Of a DNA stretch of 64,000 nt, positions 28,571 through 39,952 are shown in pieces. Made by a program: the position numbers and the translations under genes. Every line of letters starts with the position of its first letter. The first letter of the stretch is position 1. Location of the stretch: contig CM043952.1 in the NCBI GenBank assembly GCA_014529385.2, positions 65,062,370 to 65,126,369 of the forward strand. Reading direction: 5' to 3'. The stretch comes from Adiantum capillus-veneris (Eukaryota > Streptophyta > Polypodiopsida > Polypodiales > Pteridaceae). The notes beneath the pieces were generated by a model that was not told the origin of the DNA, did no database searches, and was given only the letters and a program-made list of their open reading frames with translations.

Positions 28571-29769
28571 TAATGAAATTGGCCTATTTAATTTGAGAGT
28601 AGCGAAAATTAATGAGAGTACTTTTGAGAAATGACTTTGTGAGCATAGCGGGTGAACATAATTGAAGATAGCAACTTAATCATAGCAATTAGTTAACTTG
28701 TCATGAACAATACTTTTGCAAGAGAGAGAATTTAGAGAAGATGACAACAGTTGAGGACCGGATTTATGTGGAGCCGATCCCCCCTCCAATAGGCATTTGT
28801 ATTATGATTTCTCCCATTAAGAGAGACTTGTTACAATACAATCTTTGTGTTCCTTGTGACCTAGGTGATGCAATGAAGATGGAAAGCTATATGCATAACA
28901 AACATAACATAAACTTGAAGAAAGCTTTAACTATCCCAAGCCTCAGTCCCAAGACCTCAAACACCTTCGAAGGTGGAGAGAGCTAGCAGGGAATGAGGGT
29001 AGGGAAGAGGAAGAAGAAACATTTCGTAGGAGAAAGAATTAGTTCCTCACTTATCATAACTCTTGTTGCTAGCATACATAATAGCATAGTAATAAAGAAG
29101 AAGGAGATGGCAAGCTTTAGCATTGAAGCATGGCTCTTGGTTGGATGTGCACTCCATATCCAAGCGTGTTGGTGTAGGCTCTCAACCTCTACTTGCTTGG
29201 AGAAGGAGAGGGAGATCTTGCACTTTGCATAGCACACAATGAGAGTGTTTGTGAGTGTGTGTGGGTGAGTATACCCCCTAAGCAACCCCCTAGCTTGCTT
29301 GGGTCGACCCCCCCTTGTAGCTCATGCTTGAAGCTCATTGGACCCCTCCAGGCCTAGCCAATCACAAGTAGGAGGCATTACAAGCAGCAAGGTAGCCTTG
29401 AGACAAGTGTCCCCCTTTCCCCTTTGAGAGAGAGGGCTAGATAACTGCTAAATCAATTAATTAAATCTCCTAAATTATTATTGGACCCCTTGAGTGGCCA
29501 ACCAATAGGCTTCAGGCACACCATGAGGGAAACATGAGGAGGAACTTGACATGTGTCCCTTTTGCTTTCTTTGTACCATGCATGCCTCGTGTGAGTGTGT
29601 GGATGTTCTCTCTCATCCCCCCTCATGTAGGGCTCGCCCCCTCCTTGTAGGGATTGAATATTTGACTTTTTGACACCTCAAGCCCCTCATGCATAGGCCC
29701 AGTTCCCACCACAAGCTTGGCTCATAAGCACTTTAAGCTTGGGCTGGGTTCTCACCTCAAGTGCAACCC
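28571..29769. other. No gene recognised
   Basis: A few short open frames occur (for example 28741-28986) without familiar motifs, splice signals or repeats long enough to support a call. Confidence 0.5.
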
Positions 29770-29912
29770 TAGCATCTCAAGCATGTCAAGCACCTCAAGC
29801 ATCTCAATAATTAAGCACCTCAAGTATCTCAAGCAACTCAATCATCAAGCACCTCAAGCACCTGAGTCATCAAGCATGACAAGCAGGACAAGCACCTCGA
29901 GCTGGGTCGGGT
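29770..29912. repeat. Degenerate CAAGCACCT minisatellite
   Basis: Roughly a dozen imperfect copies of a 9-10-bp unit (CAAGCACCT, CAAGCATCT and variants) in tandem. It makes a Ser/Thr-rich open frame by chance. Confidence 0.75.
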
Positions 29913-30561
29913 TCCCGCGCCTCAAGCTCAGCCCTAGCTTACCTAAGGTCAAAGGCCTTTACACACATTATTGGAGGTCTTCAATGAAGCTAACCCTAAG
30001 GTCTTATGCTCCATTTGTTAGCCTTGCTCTTTGATAGACCATCTCTCATTTGGGCCCCTTTACCATTGGCCCCATGTTGAGATAGATCTATAAGCACATG
30101 TCTATATCTTAACACTTGTTCCCGTTTATTTTCCCACATTAAGTGATCAATTTAATATGAGAAAATCATTTGGGTTGGTTAGATATTAGATATTAGATTT
30201 TATGACAGTTCATCACATTGGAGATTTGACTGCACCATTGCGATAGGCTCAGAGAGAGCTACACAACAATGCCAAGCACTTTATAGGTGGTGTGATTCAC
30301 TCCCAAAACATATGGACATAGAGAATTTCACTTTGTATGGATCAAGCCAAAAAACCTCCTACGTGAGCCAGACATAAGTTGAGGACTCTTTGCCTCCCTC
30401 CATGAACCCGAGCTCCGAAAGGATTCCAAATACCAGTAGGTGGTGGGAAATCAACACCAACCATACCAATTTAGGTGCCACCCCTCTTCGATGCCCAGCA
30501 TCAGGTGTTTAGGCAAATACAAGTCAAGATCCCTGGCGCATTAGCCATGTAGGTCATTCAA
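29913..30561. other. No gene recognised
   Basis: Single-copy-looking sequence without an open frame or recognisable element ends. Confidence 0.5.
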
Positions 30562-31057
30562 CCCCCGACGCACTAACTATCTAGATGAGCCTATATAAAA
30601 CAAGAAGACCTAGGCAACATGCCGGATCCAACAAAGTCCCAGGTCATCAACCCTTTTGTCTATGGCTAAGTGATGTACTCAGGGGGTCACTATGTATAAA
30701 TTGTATATATCACGTGCGTTCAAGGACTATTTTTAAAACTCCTTATCTATGAATTTTTGACTAATAAAATACAACCTTTTCCTATTCAATCTGTAAGTTT
30801 TTTTTCCAAACCCCCGACGCACTAACTATCTAGTAGAGCCTATATAAAACAAGAAGACCTAGGCAACATGCCGGATGCAACAAAGTCCCACGTCATCAAC
30901 CCTTTTGTCTATGGCTAAGTGATGTACTCAGGGGTCACTATGTATAAATTGTGTATATCACGTGCGTTCAAGGAATATTTTTAAAACTCCTTATCTATGA
31001 ATTTTGACTAATAAAATACAACCTTTTCCTATTCAATCTGTAAGTTTTTTTTCCAAA
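30562..31057 (+). repeat. 249-bp tandem duplication
   Basis: Two adjacent units, 30562-30810 and 30811-31057, beginning CCCCCGACGCACTAACTATC and ending in a T run plus CCAAA. They differ by a handful of substitutions and single-base length changes. The unit contains GCCTATATAAAACAAG, a TATA-like stretch. Confidence 0.95.
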
Positions 31058-32060
31058 TCCATTATACGGTACCCGTCTGTATGTAAAAATGTGAGAAAAA
31101 ATTAACCCCTTTTGCTGCACTCACGTGATAGTCACATAATTATTAAGTGACCCCCTGAGGCGATGTAGGTGATCCTAATCTTGTAGTGACGCTACCATGA
31201 GAAATATAACACATGAGTCCAATCACAAGAGCATCTTCCATATGCACAAATAATCTTCTCCAAGCAATTAGACAGTACATGGTCTCTACCCTTACACGTC
31301 CACCATAAACCATCAAAACCACCTCATGATCTAGTCCAAAACAATAAACCATAACCCAATCTCATCACATGAATGAGCACTCCACCCAACTCAGGGTGAT
31401 GCATATCCAATCTTGCAAAACCATTTTAACACATAACATGGCTGCAAAAATTTTGGTAGCATTTTGGCAGCACAACCATATCCCAAAAAAAAAATCCAAG
31501 AGCCACACTGGCTTTCACAATCAAATTCATAACCATAATCCATGAAGGATCTCAGCCCTTGACCATAAACCATATTCCTTATCGAACCAACTCTTACACT
31601 TGGAGTTTGACATATCCACTGCAATCAAACCGACCCCACACACATGGCCCTTAAAACATGAACTTTTTATGCATAAAAGAAGTCCAACAGTGACTAAACG
31701 TAACTTCAAAATCCCATTTTGACAAGTTTTTCCCATGCAAAATTGATGCACTATGACCACACTTCACTCCCTAGGACATAGAGCTAGTTTTTTACCTATA
31801 AGAGTGGAAAGAAGAATACACATGCACATGAGGCATCCATATCCATCCATGAGATTCCATACATCATATGACATCATGATATCAACTTAATCATGATACA
31901 AAACAATCCCATCACTTTGATGAACCATATACCATAACATCACATATATGCAAAAAACAACTTTTTGCTATTTTTGGGTGCATGCATGATATAAAAATGA
32001 AAGTATTTTACCTCAAACCAATGCATCAATATCATCCCCATAACATAGAATAACACCTTA
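31058..32060. other. No gene recognised
   Basis: AT-rich sequence with many short CCATAACC/CATCAT-like words. Short minus-strand open frames (31143-31352, 31391-31624, 31527-31760) overlap each other and have no motif. AGTGACCCCCTGAG at 31146 is the reverse complement of part of the tandem unit at 30672. Confidence 0.45.
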
Positions 32061-32309
32061 TCACATCACTTTGTCCATAAAAGACTTATGCAACATCATA
32101 AGACTTTGCCCGTAAGCTTTGAGTTGTAACCTATGTTTTGTCTTAACTAACTTCAGTGATGGAGCATCCTTGTACACATCCAAAAATCTTTTCTCGTAAT
32201 CTTTGAGTTGTAACCTATGTTTTGCCTTAACTAACTTGAGCAATGGACCATCCTTGTACACATCCGATAAGTCCATACACGCCCTCGCATACAAAGAAGC
32301 AACCACCAA
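32061..32309 (-). CDS. Small ORF with a 28-residue internal repeat
   Basis: 82 codons. An 84-bp direct duplication (units starting about 32111 and 32195 on the plus strand) gives two copies of a block running DVYKD..PLKLVK.KHRLQLK.Y. The period is a multiple of three and the substitutions keep the frame open, which is compatible with a coding sequence or exon but also with chance. No family recognised, and no promoter or splice signals were confirmed. Confidence 0.3.
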   Translation of the reverse strand: MVVASLYARACMDLSDVYKDGPLLKLVKAKHRLQLKDYEKRFLDVYKDAPSLKLVKTKHRLQLKAYGQSLMMLHKSFMDKVM

Positions 32310-32524
32310 GAGGGTAGTTACTCAAAAAAACAGAGTAGAGAAAGAAAGAAATGATAGCTATGGACTTTAGAGATTCTTATTGTGCTTTAGAAGTGATTAC
32401 CAGCTGTCAAAAGAATTCTTGCTTTGTCTCGCAACAGAGCGGTGATGAGAGCTACATAGAGGTTTTTGCCACAAAGTTGTTGAAGAGCATGCGCATTGTG
32501 AAAAGAGAAGAGAAGATAGTAAGC

Positions 32525-32528
<4 letters not shown>

Positions 32529-32594
<66 letters not shown>
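32529..32594. repeat. (AG)33 microsatellite
   Basis: Uninterrupted AG dinucleotide tract of about 66 bp. The open frames of Ser-Leu repeats across it are artefacts. Confidence 0.98.
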
Positions 32595-32596
<2 letters not shown>

Positions 32597-33639
32597 TTCT
32601 TCTTCTTCTTCCCACAAACAAGAGAGAAGATCTTAAGGAGATGGTGATGGAAATATTGCATCACTCCATATAATATATACATATTGCCATGCAGTAGTAG
32701 ATGCAACTATTGGCATTGAAAATTGAGCACTCTAGGCCAATTATAGGCATTGGGTGAGGTTGGAGTGTACCCCAAGCCAGTAGCTAGCACCGCCTCTTTG
32801 TTTGAAATAGCTCTCCAACTTTTGGAACTTTGCTAAAGACAAGGATTTTGCTTTTGATGGTCAACACCCACTATTTTTCTTAATTTTCACAGTAAAAATT
32901 TACCAATTGGACAATATCCCGACAACTAATGTGACCACGAGAAAACTATGTTGCATCGTGATGTCCCCACATAATTATGACTTCCGTGTACTAGCCTGAT
33001 GTATTTATGGTGCCACTTTTTATAAAAATAATTCTTGTAAAAATCTTGTTTAATCTCGTTTCTTCATTGGATGGTAATTTTTATACCCGACGGTGACTCA
33101 AAATATAAAAATATTATTTTTTATATTCAGCTTATCCTAAAAAGCATGTTTCTTTTCAAAAGGCAAAAAATCACGAAAAGCTAAAAGTAACATAAAAAGC
33201 AAAAAAATTGAAAATTGAACAACGGGTTCCCCTTGTCCACCGGAACAAGAAAGCGGACCCACTTTTCACTAAAAAGAAAAAAATTTGTGAAAAACTAAGA
33301 ATAAAGTGAAAGCATTTGAAAACCAGATTTTTTAACAAAAAATTAAACCATAGCATCCTTGAGACTGGTAGATTAAGGATCTAGCCCTGTTTTTTACAAA
33401 AAAACATTGAAAAGCAGAAAAGCTAAAAAAGTGGTTTTTTCGAGATTGAACCAACCAGTCATCTGACCTTTCAAAACATGAAAACAACCTTGCTTTTCAT
33501 TTATAAACTTACAACATTTCCAAAAAAGTATTTTGAGCGAAAATTTCACGAAGCAAATATTTTCTTATTTTTAAAAGAGACCTGAAAGTCGGGGATCTTA
33601 CAATTAGATAGTTATAGCTTTTAGGTATGAGGAGAAAAT
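32595..33639. other. No gene recognised
   Basis: AT-rich sequence with many A and T runs and no credible coding frame on either strand. Confidence 0.5.
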
Positions 33640-34151
33640 ATATAGCATTTTAAAGTTTGATGGCACAAACTTCAGTATTGGAAGGAATAGATTCAAAAAG
33701 TTTTGATCTTGACATTAAGTTATCAGTCATCTTAACAAGATAAATTTTTTTATGTGCCATCCCATGAGTATTCCATGGTGTTTCCACATCTTCCAATCTA
33801 GAAGGCACGTCAACCTACACTTCACCACTACCCCAACGGTTTCAACTTTCCCAATGTTGTTAGTATGATGAGGCTATGTTATGGGATGACAAACTAGTGG
33901 GAGAGTGCCAAAAGAGAAAGATGCTTTGTCATATAAATGGGTCTACAAGGTTACATATACACTCAATATGATCCAAAGCTTAAGTTCAAGGTAGAATAAT
34001 TGCCAATGGTTCTAAGTAAAAGAAATGAATAGATTTTGTTGAGGGTTTTTTGCTAGCTGTCAAACTAACTACTTTTTGCACATAGTACTCGCTTTGTTTA
34101 CTAGAGAGTACATGGAGTTGGAACAAATTGATGTTTAGACAATATACCGAT
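33640..34151 (+). pseudogene. Element H, left part: decayed copia gag and RT start
   Basis: Weak copia signals: FDGTNF near 33657 (Gag), then DALSYKWVYKVTY near 33925 and MELEQIDV near 34110, the start of the RT block. It ends at the insertion of element G, whose right side resumes the same RT motif (DFHGNLHEDIYVQQP at 39955). Many stops; no LTR recognised. Confidence 0.7.
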
Positions 34152-34274
34152 TTAAAGGGTGGTGGTAATGCGTGTGCTAGTCTCCACCCAACCGTGCTAT
34201 CTTATAGCCTCCCCCTAGCGTATACACTGTCCGCCCGTGCCGATGGCCTTGCCCGTAGGACCCATGTCCTTACA
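34152..34274 (-). repeat. 3' LTR of element G
   Basis: 123 bp. On the element strand it begins TGTAAGGACATG. Its last two bases are AA instead of CA, a single change from the 5' copy. Confidence 0.9.
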
Positions 34275-34289
34275 TTACCCCCCCCTTGG
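34275..34289 (-). promoter_or_regulatory. Polypurine tract of element G
   Basis: CCAAGGGGGGGGTAA on the element strand, immediately before the LTR start TGTAAGG. Confidence 0.9.
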
Positions 34290-34400
34290 AGAACTGTTTT
34301 CGTCCTCGAAAATGAATGTATGAAAAGGTTTCTTAAGTGCGGAGACATTCTCCCATGTAGAACCTTCTACAGGTCTATCTAGCCATTTTACCAACACATG

Positions 34401-35598
34401 TCATCTGACATGATATCTAGTGCGAAGCTCATGAGAATCCAAAATCTTTTTGGGCTCGTGAGGGATGCTTGGCGGTTCGATAAGGTCAACTAACACACCC
34501 GTGTCAATGACATTATCATTCTGTGCTACCTGTTTTCGCCAACGTCTAACATGAAAAACAGGATGAACTCGTGAGTGCTCTGGAGGAAGAGCTAACTTAT
34601 AGGCCACTTGACCTATACGTTTGAGAATGGTAAACGGTCCACAATAGCGTGGCAAAAGTTTAGAAACTTTTCATGTCTTTAGACTTTCTGAATGCTCCAG
34701 AACTTTGAGGAAAACCTTGTCTCCTTCTTCAAAAGTAGCAAGATGACTATGCTCATCTGCATACTTCTTATATCAATCTTGAGCTTGCTTAACATTCTGT
34801 CGAGAAACTCGAAGCATGTCAAAATGGTCTTGGAGAAAATCCTTCGCTTGTTGTATCTTGTCCTTAGCCAACCCCACCGAAATGGGTGATCTAGGTTGAA
34901 ATCCATATCAAAGCATAAATGGACTAAACCCTGTAGTAGTCACATGCTTTGAGCTATTATAAGCAAATTCCAATATAGGTAAGTAGTCTTCCCAACTGGT
35001 TTGCTTCTTGCTAACATACGCTTGTAACATATCCTCTAGCACTTGATTAACTCTTTCGGTTTGACCATCTGTTTCTGGATGATCAGTCGCACTTAGATTA
35101 AGTTTAGTTTCCAACTTTTGAAACACAACTCTCCAGAAGTGATTATCAAACTTTCGATCTGTGTCACTAATGATACTAGTTGGAAGACCGTAGAGTTTAT
35201 ATATATGCTCTACAAATTGCTAATTTCGGTGTTTTAATAGTAGTCTTAGTGGAAATGAATCAACCCATCTTTGTGAGACGGTCTACAATTATCCATATGC
35301 CATCATGGCCACGATTTGTAGTAGGTAGTCCTACTACAAAATTCATAGAGATACTCTCCCACATACCTTGTGGAATTTCTAAAGGATGTAAAAGGCCACC
35401 CATCTTGAGGCACTCTGCCTTATTAACTTGGCACTGTTGGCACTTTAGTACGTACTCTTGAACATCATGATGTAAGCCCGACCAATAAAATTGCCGTTGA
35501 ACTAAGGCATACTTCTTACGAATAATTGGATGACCAACACTTGGACTATCGTGACACTCAAATAAGATTTGGCACCTAGTGTCTGAGTTATTTGGCAC
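34401..35598 (-). pseudogene. pol: Element G integrase remnant
   Basis: The N-terminal zinc domain (CHDSPSVGHPIIRKKYALVQ through CQQCQVNKAE, 35260-35598) is readable. The core is broken between 35130 and 35260, with TERVNQVLEDML and AYNSSKHVTTTGFSPF visible at 34908-35126. The C-terminal part [21 protein letters not shown] and HPVFHVRRW (34401-34655) is the segment that precedes or forms the chromodomain in this lineage. Four frames are used, so the copy is inactive. Confidence 0.88.
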
Positions 35599-35756
35599 AC
35601 ATATCTACCCTTGTGGAGTAAGTAGCCATCATCAATGGAAAAATTATTCCATCGCTTAAGCTCTTTCTAAGTAGGGGTGGAGCTCTGTGTGGTGGAGTTT
35701 TTATATGTGTGTGCAGAGACATGTGAGTGTGAAGGATCCCTTTTTAAAACTGCACT

Positions 35757-36474
35757 CTACACTTTATCATATGATTGATCTTGTGCACACTTGCCACATA
35801 ATGACTCCAAAAATCCACTCTTTATTTCCGTGAAAGCAAGTGAATTAATCTGAGGCATCCGACTTAGTGCATCCGCTACTACATTATATCGCCCCTTGCG
35901 ATGTCGTAGCTTACAATCATAATCTTGAAGGATTTCTACCCATCTAGCTTTACGGCCCTTCAAGTCCATTTGAGTAGTAAACCATTTCATGGTCAAAAAA
36001 TACTTCAAACTCGGCACCATATAAATAGTGTCGCCATTTTTGTAAAGCGTGAATTATGGCATAGAGCTCTCTCTCATAGACATAATAATTTTGTTGAGCT
36101 CTATCTAAATTTTTACTTTCAAAGGCTATAGGTCTTCCCTCCTGGAGAAGTATCGCACCAATCGCTTTATCACTAGCATCAGTCTCTAGCACAAACGGCT
36201 TAAGTGGGTCAATGATTGCTAGGATGGGAGCAATGGCTATAGTTACCTCGAGCTGTTCGAAACTGTGTTTTTGGGCTTCTTCCAAAGAAAAGATCTTACC
36301 TTTTGCTTTAAGTTGATCCGTCATAGGAACAACGATTTTGGCATAATCACGGATATACTGTCGAAGAATGGCAGCGACCTTGTCAGTGTCCATCTTGATG
36401 CCAAAATAAGAGATCACATGACCGAGGTAATGTATCTCTATTTTTAAAGAAATCGCACTTGCTTTGCTTGACAT
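35757..36474 (-). pseudogene. pol: Element G RT end and RNase H remnant
   Basis: Starts in the RT connection (HYLGHVISYFGIKMDTDKVAAI). RNase H follows, with PFVLETDASDKAIGAILLQEGRPIAFESK and YYVYERELYAIIHALQKWRHYL, then a frameshift and KARWVEILQDYDCKLRHRKGRYNVVADALSRM. The Asp of ETDAS and the Glu of YERE are present. Confidence 0.9.
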
Positions 36475-36508
36475 ACAATGCGTGAGCTTCTAGCTGTTCA
36501 AACACTAA

Positions 36509-37060
36509 TCATAAGTGTTCTACGTGTTTATCTTCAATCTTATTGTAAATGAGAATGTCATCAAGGAAAACCACAAAAAAATTTCCAAGATAGGGACGTA
36601 AGACACTATCCATGAGTGTCATAAATGTAGCTAGAGCATTGATTAGAACAAAAGGCGTAACCAAAAATTCAAAATGCCCGAACCGTGTTCTAAAGGCAGT
36701 TTTAGAGATATCTTGCAAAAGGATACGCACCTGGTGGTATCCTGAAAGAAGATCTATCTTTGTATAGTATCTTGCCCCATGGAGTTGATCAAACAACTCA
36801 TCCACTCGAGGTAGAGGATACTTGTTCTTGATGGTTATGGCATTTAATCCGCGATAATCTACGCACATGTACATAGTACCATCTTTCTTTTTTACCAATA
36901 GAATTGGTGATGCCCAAGGCGAAGTGCTAGGTCTAATGAAACCACAGGCGAGGTAGTCAGCCAACTGACTCTCAACCTCCTTGGCTTCTTTAGCACTCAT
37001 ACGATAAGGTGGTTTACTCATCGGTTTAGTGCCTGGCAAGACATCTATGCCATGCTGCAC
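36509..37060 (-). pseudogene. pol: Element G reverse transcriptase
   Basis: Uninterrupted frame of 183 codons with [66 protein letters not shown] and the catalytic [11 protein letters not shown]. Motifs are intact, but the frame ends shortly after and neighbouring domains lie in other frames. Confidence 0.92.
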
Positions 37061-37410
37061 ATCACGTGTAGGGGGTAAACCCGATGGTAAATCACTTGAG
37101 AATACATCACTATACTCCGTGAGTAAGTGAGTCAGCTTTTGCGGTGCAAAAGGAGAAAGTAAACAAGAGTTATGCTGGGATGGAGAATCTTGTAATTCCT
37201 GTAATGTTTGTTTTACAACAGTTGCACGTTGCTCTATAGAATTAAAATTGAGAGCACTTGCTCGTTAGATTTGTTAACACTTTGTTTATCATTAGAATTC
37301 ATTGCACTTTGCATACCATTACTAGAATTCACCACACATTGCTCTTGAGAATTCACAAGACTTGGAGACAAGCAGTAACACAAAAAGACTTCATCTATTA
37401 AATCTGCTTT

Positions 37411-38070
37411 CTATAAAATAGAAAGCTTGGCTATACATATAAGAGGTCCAGATGGTATATTTTTCTCACCAAGAAAAAGCACATGTTTGCCATTGGCCAT
37501 AAAGGATAAGGACTTGTGTTCATAACTAGTGTGCAATGTGTTTTCTAAACCATGCAGCCACTCCCGTCCTAAAACTACCTCAGCACGGTCCATATTCATA
37601 ACTTGGAAGCCAAGGGTCATCGTATGATCTTGAACAATAAGCTCAACCCCTTGAACTACCGTGTCCCATACTTTTTTATCATTCCCAGATATCTGCTCCA
37701 CCACATACTTGTGAGAGCAGGGAGTCTGCGTAAGCTTCAATTTCTTGACTAGCTTATAGTTCAAGAAGTTATGAGTTGCATCATCATCCACTAAAATACG
37801 AATACGTTGTCCGTTAATAGTGCCATGCATGCGAATCGAATCATGGGGGCCAAAGGTGGGCTGCCACATTGAAGCAAGCACACAACACTTGTGCTTTTCT
37901 TCCATATGAAGAACCTCTACAACAACATAATATTTAGGAGATGAATCTAATGTGAGTCGTTTTACCGTGTGCATGGCCTTTTCTTTGCCTTGCAAAAAGA
38001 GGACAATATTTCTTGTTATGTTGGTCCGAAAGACATTTAAAACACAAATTGTGTTTCTTCACACACTCAA
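37411..38070 (-). pseudogene. pol: Element G zinc knuckle and protease
   Basis: A canonical zinc knuckle (CFKCLSDQHNKKYC) is read near 38000-38045, followed in a 194-codon frame by a gypsy retropepsin with RILVDDDATHNFLNYKLVKKL and VVLGREWLHGL. The catalytic D-S-G has become D-D-D, so the protease would be dead even without the other breaks. Confidence 0.85.
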
Positions 38071-38351
38071 AATCAGCAGTGGTGAGAGACCCACGTGCAG
38101 TATCTCGTGATTGCTTAGGCTTCTTAGCCTTTTGTGGGCGTGGAGAGGTAGATTGTCTTTTATTCCTCTTGGAACATGTGGGAGATCTACCTCACCATTG
38201 GCTCTTAGCCACATTGCTCTTAGCAAAATTATTCTTAGAGAAGGGAACATTTCCTTTCCTCTCTTGGTCATCATCATATCTTTGGGCATGACTGATGGCT
38301 TCTTCCAAAGTTTTTGGATGTTGGGTCTTGACATGAAGATGATAGTCTTTG

Positions 38352-39096
38352 TCATTTCTTTTGGAACTCATCTAGACCTTCTAGTTTTAATATGATTTCC
38401 TGATACTTTGAAAGGTAATATGTGAGAGAGAGGCCAGACATGCGGCATGCATCCCATGTTAACAAATTCTTATCTTCTCCATTGGAGTCCAAAAACTCTT
38501 TCGAGAAAGAAGCTTGAAACAGAGCCCAAGACGGAGGGCGAGCATCTATCGAAAATGTCATCCACCACTTATAGGACTTGCCTTTAAGAGATACACTTGT
38601 TCCCACAGCCGTCTTTATATCCAAGGTGTGTCTCAATCTATGAATATCACTCCATTTGTGTAAGAACGTATTGATCGCATCCTTGTTGCGATCACGCTCT
38701 TCCCCATGAAACTCAGGCATGGTGATATTCTTAAGTAATGCACTACTACCTTCTGCATCTTCTGAAGCACTTGTCTCTTCGACTCCTTGAACGTACGAGC
38801 TTCCAGTGAACTGTGCCACTTGTGGCTCTGTGAACCGTTTGTGAATTCATAAATTTCACAAGTAACTCCGTAAGATTGGTAACATTCACATTGAGTGCAG
38901 AGAGGTTACGTTCAAGTACGCTTTGGCAATTTTCCAAAGTCTCGAAAGCAGCCATATCTACAAGGCCATGATCTCCTAGGTCATCGTCTTCATGCATATT
39001 AGTGTCAGCAGCACTCGTGGTGCCCTGATTTTGATCTATGTGCTCCAAATCAAAAGTGTGTGTAGATGGGATATCCTCACTGGCCATGGTAAACAC
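38352..39096 (-). pseudogene. gag: Element G gag
   Basis: Two overlapping frames. 38746-39096 starts MFTMASEDIPSTHTFDLEH and has a coiled-coil-like region. 38352-38819 has MPEFHGEERDRNKDAINTFLHKW and WWMTFSIDARPPSWALFQASFSKEFLDSN, the retrotransposon Gag capsid pattern. A frameshift near 38780 separates them. Confidence 0.82.
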
Positions 39097-39473
39097 ATAC
39101 TAATGTAAAGAGAGAGAAAAAAACATCAACTTTTACCTTGTGAAATTGAAGTCTTTGTGTTTTGTATGCTCCACGATTTGCATTGCATGCGAATCTCGCC
39201 TTGCGAAAATTGTACCGCTTCACGTGTCATTCGTCGTAAGAACACCTTTGTTGATTCTTCACAACAACTCGTCGTTTTTGTGAAGGCTTTTGTTCACTTT
39301 AAAGCTACCTCCTTGAGAAAAAAAGAATTTTTGGAGGAAAACTTGCTTTCCTCTAAGAAGTGAAAAGGAAGGGTGAAACTACTCCCTTAAAGTTTGAAGC
39401 TTTCCCTTTCCTTCTAGCTTTACTTTCAACACAAGTATGCTATCTTTCCTTGTTATACACAACAAGGGTGAAA

Positions 39474-39523
39474 GCTTGATGGTAAAGTGTTGGCCTCTTA
39501 CCCTCATGGAGTGGGTTCAACCC
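39474..39523 (+). other. tRNA-like A and B boxes in the leader of G
   Basis: GCTTGATGGTAAAGTGTTGG resembles an RNA polymerase III A box region, and GGTTCAACCC (39514-39523) matches the B box consensus. The spacing and intervening CCTCTTACC resemble tRNA-derived SINE heads. A clean cloverleaf could not be drawn. Confidence 0.4.
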
Positions 39524-39816
39524 TCCTTTATGCAAGGGTTAAGCGATCCTTCCTACGCGTGCAGCCAATGTTACCAACGGAAGCCTTCGGAGCCTTGGTG
39601 CCATAGAGTTGCCAGTCGAGTTTGCCTTGGTCGTCTGCCTGTGGGGAAGACGTAGATGGGGCAGTCGGTTGTCGTTGTCTGTCTTCAGGGCGCACATACG
39701 AAACCGTGCATCTCTTCGTTTTGCTGCACAGTGGAGACGTCGTTTTCTGCGGAACGTGGGGGAGAAGCAGCACGTTGCATACACATGCAACCCGCTTTTT
39801 TCCTTCTCCAAAAATA

Positions 39817-39828
39817 GCTTGGATACCA
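39817..39828 (-). promoter_or_regulatory. Primer binding site of element G
   Basis: TGGTATCCAAGC on the element strand, one base after the LTR end CTTTCA. It resembles the initiator-Met complement with changes. Confidence 0.8.
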
Positions 39829-39829
39829 G

Positions 39830-39952
39830 TGAAAGGGTGGTGGTAATGCGTGTGCTAGTCTCTACCCAACCGTGCTATCTTATAGTCTCCCCCTAGCATA
39901 CACACTGTCCGGCCGTGCCGGTGGCCTTGCCCGTATGACCCATGTCCTTACA
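39830..39952 (-). repeat. 5' LTR of element G
   Basis: 123 bp, TGTAAGGACATG...CTTTCA on the element strand. Few differences from the 3' copy. Confidence 0.92.

Larger units (their letters stand above)
34152..39952 (-). mobile_element. Element G: Ty3/gypsy retrotransposon with 123-bp LTRs
   Basis: 5801 bp on the minus strand: LTRs at 39830-39952 and 34152-34274, primer site at 39817-39828, polypurine tract at 34275-34289, and gag, zinc knuckle, protease, RT, RNase H, integrase in gypsy order with a chromodomain-type integrase end. Flanks CCGAT (34147-34151) and CCGAC (39953-39957) are a TSD with one change. It is inserted in the RT gene of element H. The coding frame is broken in many places. 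Confidence 0.92.

Noticed and set aside
28741-28986. 81-codon ORF beginning MTTVEDRIYVEPIPPP
   Set aside because: No family recognised, no repeat or splice support; too short to claim.
29717-30034. 105-codon Ser-rich ORF
   Set aside because: Its open frame comes from the CAAGCACCT minisatellite.
39437-39896. Arg-rich overlapping ORFs on both strands
   Set aside because: Located in G's leader and LTR; no motif.
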